Positions 12,801 to 16,367 of a stretch of DNA of 16,367 bases are shown one piece after another. Each line of letters starts with the position of its first letter. Position 1 is the stretch's first letter. The stretch is from Rhizobiales bacterium UBA3584 (GTDB taxonomy: Bacteria; Pseudomonadota; Alphaproteobacteria; Rhizobiales; Devosiaceae). The DNA lies in the NCBI GenBank assembly GCA_002375765.1, contig DFMV01000062.1:1-16367 (forward strand), in the 5' to 3' direction. The notes below the pieces were generated by a model. The model was not told the DNA's origin and did not search any database. It worked only from the letters and a program-made list of their open reading frames with translations. The translations under genes were made by a program, and so were the position numbers.

Positions 12801-14255
12801 TCAGACACCAGATGCCGGTATGCCGCTCCGCTCCACCTTGCGCGGTGCGGTGAGCTCTTTCCACTTCGAAAGCGCTTTGTTCACAGCCTGGAAGGGATCG
12901 CGCGGCACAAACTGGCCGTGCCCCTCTTTCGGCTGTATCGCCCCGTCCTCGACAGCCACCCGGCCTCGCGTCAGCGTATAGCGCGGCAGGCCCTTGACGT
13001 GCTTGCCCTCGAATACGTTGTAGTCGATGGACGATTGCTGGGATTTGGCGGAAATGGTCTTTTCCTTTTCGGGGTCCCAGACAACGATATCGGCATCCGC
13101 ACCGACAAGAATGGCGCCCTTTTTGGGATAGACGTTGAGGATCTTGGCGATATTGGTCGAGGTAACGGCGACGAATTCGTTCATGGTCAGTCGTCCCGTC
13201 GACACACCATAGGTCCACAGCATCGGCATGCGGTCTTCAAGCCCGCCCGTGCCGTTGGGGATCTTGGTGAAATCACCGACACCCGTGCGCTTCTGCTCGG
13301 TGGTAAAGGCGCAATGATCGGTCGCGACCACCTGCAGCGAGCCCGACTGCAGCCCGGCCCACAGCGAATCCTGGTGCGTCTTGTTGCGGAAAGGCGGGCT
13401 CATGACGCGCCGGGCGGCATGGTCCCAGTCCTTGTCGAAATATTCTGACTCATCGAGGGTCAGATGCTGGATCAGCGGCTCGCCATAAACCCGCTTGCCC
13501 TGCTGACGTGCCCTGCGGATCGCCTCGTGGCTTTCCTCGCAGCTCGTATGGACCACATAGAGCGGCACCCCGGCCATATCGGCAATCATGATCGCCCGAT
13601 TGGTGGCTTCGCCCTCGACCTGGGGCGGGCGTGAATAGGCATGGCCTTCGGGCCCGTTATTGCCTGCTGCCAGGAGCTTCGCCGACAAATCGGCAACCAC
13701 ATCGCCGTTTTCGGCATGCACCAGCGGCATCGCCCCAAGCTCGGCACAGCGCTGGAACGAGGCATACATCTCATCATCCTGCACCATCAGCGCACCCTTG
13801 TACGCCATGAAGTGCTTGAAGGTGTTGATGCCCTTCTCTTTGACCACCGTCTCCATTTCATCAAACACCTGCTCGCTCCACCAGGTGATCGCCATGTGAT
13901 AGGAATAATCGCAATGGGCGCGGCCCGATTTGTTGTCCCACATCGAAAGCGCTTCGAGCAGGCTCTGGCCGGGGCTCGGCAGGCAGAAATCGACAACCAT
14001 TGTCGTCCCGCCCGCCAGCGCGGCGCGGGTGCCGGATTCGAAATCGTCGGAGGAATAGGTGCCCATGAAGGGCATTTCCAGATGCACATGCGGATCGATC
14101 CCGCCCGGCATCACATAGCATCCCGAGGCATCGAGCACACTATCACCGGAAAGGTCCGGCCCGATCTCGACGATGGTCTCGCCCTCGATCCTGATATCGG
14201 CCTTGTAGGTCAGATCGGCGGTGACGATGGTGCCGTTCTTGATGACTGTGCTCAT
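12801..14255 (-). CDS. hydA: Dihydropyrimidinase (D-hydantoinase)
   Basis: A 484 aa amidohydrolase that opens dihydrouracil or dihydrothymine to N-carbamoyl-beta-alanine or its methyl form, the second step of reductive pyrimidine breakdown. The binuclear metal site is visible: H57 and H59 in GIDPHVHLE, carboxylated K153 in FMAYKGA, H180 in VHAENGD, H236 in VVHTSCEE and D313 in ATDHCAF. Length and motifs fit dihydropyrimidinase better than allantoinase. ATG 14255 has AAGGGGAAACATC before it; a frame nine codons longer has no such site. The next genes are an amidohydrolase for its product (upstream) and an importer (downstream), so uptake and hydrolysis are co-expressed. Confidence 0.93.
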   Translation of the reverse strand: MSTVIKNGTIVTADLTYKADIRIEGETIVEIGPDLSGDSVLDASGCYVMPGGIDPHVHLEMPFMGTYSSDDFESGTRAALAGGTTMVVDFCLPSPGQSLLEALSMWDNKSGRAHCDYSYHMAITWWSEQVFDEMETVVKEKGINTFKHFMAYKGALMVQDDEMYASFQRCAELGAMPLVHAENGDVVADLSAKLLAAGNNGPEGHAYSRPPQVEGEATNRAIMIADMAGVPLYVVHTSCEESHEAIRRARQQGKRVYGEPLIQHLTLDESEYFDKDWDHAARRVMSPPFRNKTHQDSLWAGLQSGSLQVVATDHCAFTTEQKRTGVGDFTKIPNGTGGLEDRMPMLWTYGVSTGRLTMNEFVAVTSTNIAKILNVYPKKGAILVGADADIVVWDPEKEKTISAKSQQSSIDYNVFEGKHVKGLPRYTLTRGRVAVEDGAIQPKEGHGQFVPRDPFQAVNKALSKWKELTAPRKVERSGIPASGV

Positions 14256-14327
14256 GATGTTTCCCCTTGTCTGATCGCCCACTGGCGCGCATTTGCCGTG
14301 CGCGTGCTGGACCCTGTTCTTTTTGAG

Positions 14328-15578
14328 CTAGCCGACAATCTCCGCCGTCTCAACCACCGCATGCAGCAGCACGTCGGCGCCGGCCGTCGCCCATTCCTTT
14401 GAAATGTCCTCGGCTTCGTTGTGGCTCAGGCCATCCACGCACGGGCACATGACCATGGCGGTCGGATAGATCTTGTTGATCCAGCACGCATCGTGGCCGG
14501 CGCCCGAGACGATGTCGCGGTGCGAATAGCCGAGCCGTTCGGCAGCGTTGCGGACTGCTGTGACGCAGCCTTCATCGAACGTTACGGGATCGAAATGGCC
14601 CGCCACCTCGATTTCCATGCCCAGCCCCAACTCCTCGGCGATTTTCGGCGCCTCGGTCTCGAACCGCGCCTTCATCGCATCCAGCACGTCCTGGCGCGGC
14701 GAGCGGAAATCGATGGTGAACACCACCTTGCCGGGAATGACGTTGCGCGAATTGGGATAGACATCGCAATGACCGATGGCGCCCACCGCTTCGGGCTGAT
14801 GGCTCATGGCGATCTGGTGGACCAGCTCGGTCATCCGCGCCATGCCGAGTCCGGCGTTCCTGCGCATCGGCATCGGGGTCGAGCCGGTGTGCGCGTCCTT
14901 GCCGGTCAGTGTCACCTGCAGCCACCACAAGCCCTGCACGTGGGTGACAACGCCGATATCCTTGCCTTCGGCTTCAAGGATCGGGCCCTGCTCGATATGA
15001 AGCTCGAAAAACGCCTTCATCTTTCGCGTACCGACCTCTTCGTCACCGACCCAGCCAATGCGCTTGAGTTCATCGCCGAATTTGAGCCCCTTGGCATCGA
15101 CCCGGTCATAGGCCCAATCGAGCTCATGCACCCCTGCGAAAACGCCCGAGGCCAGCATGGCGGGCGCAAAGCGGGTGCCCTCCTCATTGGTCCAGTTGGT
15201 CACGACGATAGGATGCTTTGTCTTGATGTCGAGATCGTTGAGCGTTCGGATCAATTCCAGCCCGCCCAGCACGCCGAGCACGCCGTCATATTTCCCGCCG
15301 GTCGGCTGGGTATCGAGGTGAGACCCCACATAAACCGGCAACGCGTCGGGGTCGGTGCCCTCGCGGCGCGCAAACATGGTGCCCATCTTGTCGACGCCCA
15401 TTTCAAGCCCGGCCTCATCGCACCAGCGCTTGAACAGTTCGCGCCCCTCCTTGTCGGCATCGGTCAGCGTCTGGCGGTTGTTGCCACCAGCCACGCCCGG
15501 CCCGATCTTGGCCATCTCCATAAGGGAATCCCAGAGCCTGTCGCCGTTGACCTTTAGATTGTCTCCGAGTGTCGCCAT
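14328..15578 (-). CDS. M20-family Zn hydrolase, probable N-carbamoyl-beta-alanine amidohydrolase (beta-ureidopropionase)
   Basis: A 416 aa member of the allantoate amidohydrolase/N-carbamoyl-amino-acid hydrolase group. Metal and catalytic residues are seen in VGSHLDTQPTGGKYDG (H87, D89, D98), NEEGTRF (E132, E133), ELHIEQGP (H194) and GLSHNEAE near the C-terminus. Its neighbours on both sides are dihydropyrimidinase and a semialdehyde dehydrogenase, so hydrolysis of N-carbamoyl-beta-alanine to beta-alanine, CO2 and ammonia is the best reading. Allantoate amidohydrolase is the alternative, since ureide genes lie 13 kb away, but they are not in this operon. GGGAG lies 8 nt before ATG 15578. Confidence 0.85.
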   Translation of the reverse strand: MATLGDNLKVNGDRLWDSLMEMAKIGPGVAGGNNRQTLTDADKEGRELFKRWCDEAGLEMGVDKMGTMFARREGTDPDALPVYVGSHLDTQPTGGKYDGVLGVLGGLELIRTLNDLDIKTKHPIVVTNWTNEEGTRFAPAMLASGVFAGVHELDWAYDRVDAKGLKFGDELKRIGWVGDEEVGTRKMKAFFELHIEQGPILEAEGKDIGVVTHVQGLWWLQVTLTGKDAHTGSTPMPMRRNAGLGMARMTELVHQIAMSHQPEAVGAIGHCDVYPNSRNVIPGKVVFTIDFRSPRQDVLDAMKARFETEAPKIAEELGLGMEIEVAGHFDPVTFDEGCVTAVRNAAERLGYSHRDIVSGAGHDACWINKIYPTAMVMCPCVDGLSHNEAEDISKEWATAGADVLLHAVVETAEIVG

Positions 15579-15605
15579 GCTCTTTGCTCCCTTCTTTTGA
15601 AATGA

Positions 15606-16367
15606 TCAGAGGGTTGGAAATGTAAATTGTGCGCCCGACTTGATGCCGGCAGGCCAGCGCGTGGTGACGGTTTTGAGCCGCGTATAAAAATGCACGCCCT
15701 CCGGCCCGTAGATCGAATGATCCCCGAACAGGGACCGCTTCCAGCCCCCGAACGAATGATAGGCCACAGGCACCGGAATGGGGACGTTGACCCCCACCAT
15801 ACCAACCTCGATCCGGTCGGCAAAGTCGCGCGCCGCATCGCCGTCGCGGGTGAAGATCGCAACGCCGTTTCCGTATTCGTGCTCGTTGATCATCTTGACT
15901 GCGTCAGCATAATCGGGCGCGCGGACCACCGAAAGGACGGGACCGAAAATCTCCTCCTTGTAGATGGTCATTTCCGGCTTCACGCGATCAAACAGCGTAC
16001 CGCCGACATAATATCCATCCTCATAGCCCTGCAGCTTGAACCCGCGTCCATCGACCACAAGCTCGGCGCCTTCGGCGACCCCCTTGTCGATATAGCCCAC
16101 CACCTTGTCGCGATGCATCGCGGTCACCAGCGGGCCCATCTCGGCGTCCTTGTCAGTCGCCGGGCCGATTTTCAGGCTCTCGACGCGCGGTTTAAGCTTT
16201 TCGATCAGCGCGTCTGCTGTCTTTTCGCCCACAGGAACGGCGACCGAAATGGCCATACAGCGCTCCCCAGCGGATCCGTACCCGGCACCCATCAGAGCAT
16301 CGGCTGCCTGGTCCAGATCCGCGTCGGGGAGGATCACCATGTGGTTTTTCGCGCCGCCCAGCGCCTG
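15606..16367 (-). CDS. mmsA: CoA-acylating methylmalonate-semialdehyde dehydrogenase, 3' part (cut by window edge)
   Basis: The C-terminal 253 residues of an aldehyde dehydrogenase. The visible frame opens with [20 protein letters not shown] and reaches the catalytic Cys in [12 protein letters not shown], both characteristic of MmsA/IolA rather than other aldehyde dehydrogenases. The frame stays open to base 16367, so roughly the first half lies outside; the internal ATG at 16340 is not the start. MmsA converts malonate semialdehyde to acetyl-CoA and methylmalonate semialdehyde to propionyl-CoA. Here it would finish breakdown of the beta-alanine and beta-aminoisobutyrate made by the two downstream genes, once an aminotransferase not seen here has acted. 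It lies 27 nt before the M20 hydrolase gene. Confidence 0.92.
   Translation of the reverse strand, partial: QALGGAKNHMVILPDADLDQAADALMGAGYGSAGERCMAISVAVPVGEKTADALIEKLKPRVESLKIGPATDKDAEMGPLVTAMHRDKVVGYIDKGVAEGAELVVDGRGFKLQGYEDGYYVGGTLFDRVKPEMTIYKEEIFGPVLSVVRAPDYADAVKMINEHEYGNGVAIFTRDGDAARDFADRIEVGMVGVNVPIPVPVAYHSFGGWKRSLFGDHSIYGPEGVHFYTRLKTVTTRWPAGIKSGAQFTFPTL

Noticed and set aside
14421..15557. A long plus-strand frame opposite the M20 hydrolase, and similar ones opposite dihydropyrimidinase (12795-13448, 13641-14402)
   Set aside because: They are mirror frames of well-identified enzymes with strong motifs, and no ribosome sites or family motifs are visible.
14328..15578. Assignment as allantoate amidohydrolase (allC), given allE and allA at the other end
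   Set aside because: The gene is in an operon with dihydropyrimidinase and mmsA, not with the ureide genes, so the carbamoyl-beta-alanine reading is preferred. Sequence alone does not exclude allC.

Overview
The window is GC-rich, tightly packed DNA from what looks like an alphaproteobacterium. The order Hyphomicrobiales is likely, and a relative of Devosia or Pelagibacterium is my guess. The reasons are the style of the proteins, the SigF/NrsF regulatory pair, the ThuA and dihydropyrimidinase/NMT1-type ABC gene neighbourhoods, and REP-like palindromes in intergenic DNA. No rRNA, tRNA, insertion sequence, phage gene or CRISPR array was seen. I find 15 protein genes, one of them cut by the right edge.

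Region 1 (1-1585, + strand): a REP-like inverted repeat, then allE and allA, overlapping by ATGA. These perform the last steps of ureide (allantoin-derived purine) breakdown: ureidoglycine to ureidoglycolate to glyoxylate.

Region 2 (1595-4975): a compact oxidative-stress locus. sigF (ECF sigma factor) and nrsF (membrane anti-sigma factor with two Cys) run rightward. Diverging from them is a three-gene operon: a secreted Met-rich pentapeptide-repeat protein (MrpX-like), a four-helix di-haem-type cytochrome b (YedZ1-like) and a Tat-exported molybdopterin oxidoreductase (YedY1/MsrP-like). Both sides of the divergent region carry a GTAACn-N16-CGAA motif, the form reported for SigF promoters. The likely cycle is that periplasmic oxidant (for example hypochlorite) releases SigF from NrsF, MrpX is oxidised sacrificially on its methionines, and YedY1/YedZ1 reduce it back using quinone-pool electrons. 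This is the most interesting system in the window. It resembles the Azospira reactive-chlorine system, but the Met-rich protein has an unusual symmetrical build.

Region 3 (4976-6960): a secreted 5'-nucleotidase/UshA-type metallophosphatase with a possible Pho box upstream and a clear terminator downstream. It is followed by a strong REP-like inverted repeat.

Region 4 (6971-9049, - strand): a ThuA-domain protein and a Gfo/Idh/MocA dehydrogenase in one small operon behind a perfect LacI-type operator. It is probably sugar-related, and no regulator gene is nearby.

Region 5 (9050-16367, - strand): a pyrimidine (uracil/thymine) breakdown cluster. It runs leftward from mmsA (cut by the edge) through an M20 N-carbamoyl-beta-alanine amidohydrolase, dihydropyrimidinase, an ABC ATPase, two permeases and an NMT1/THI5-like binding protein, and ends at a strong terminator. 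Dihydropyrimidine dehydrogenase and a beta-alanine aminotransferase are not in the window.
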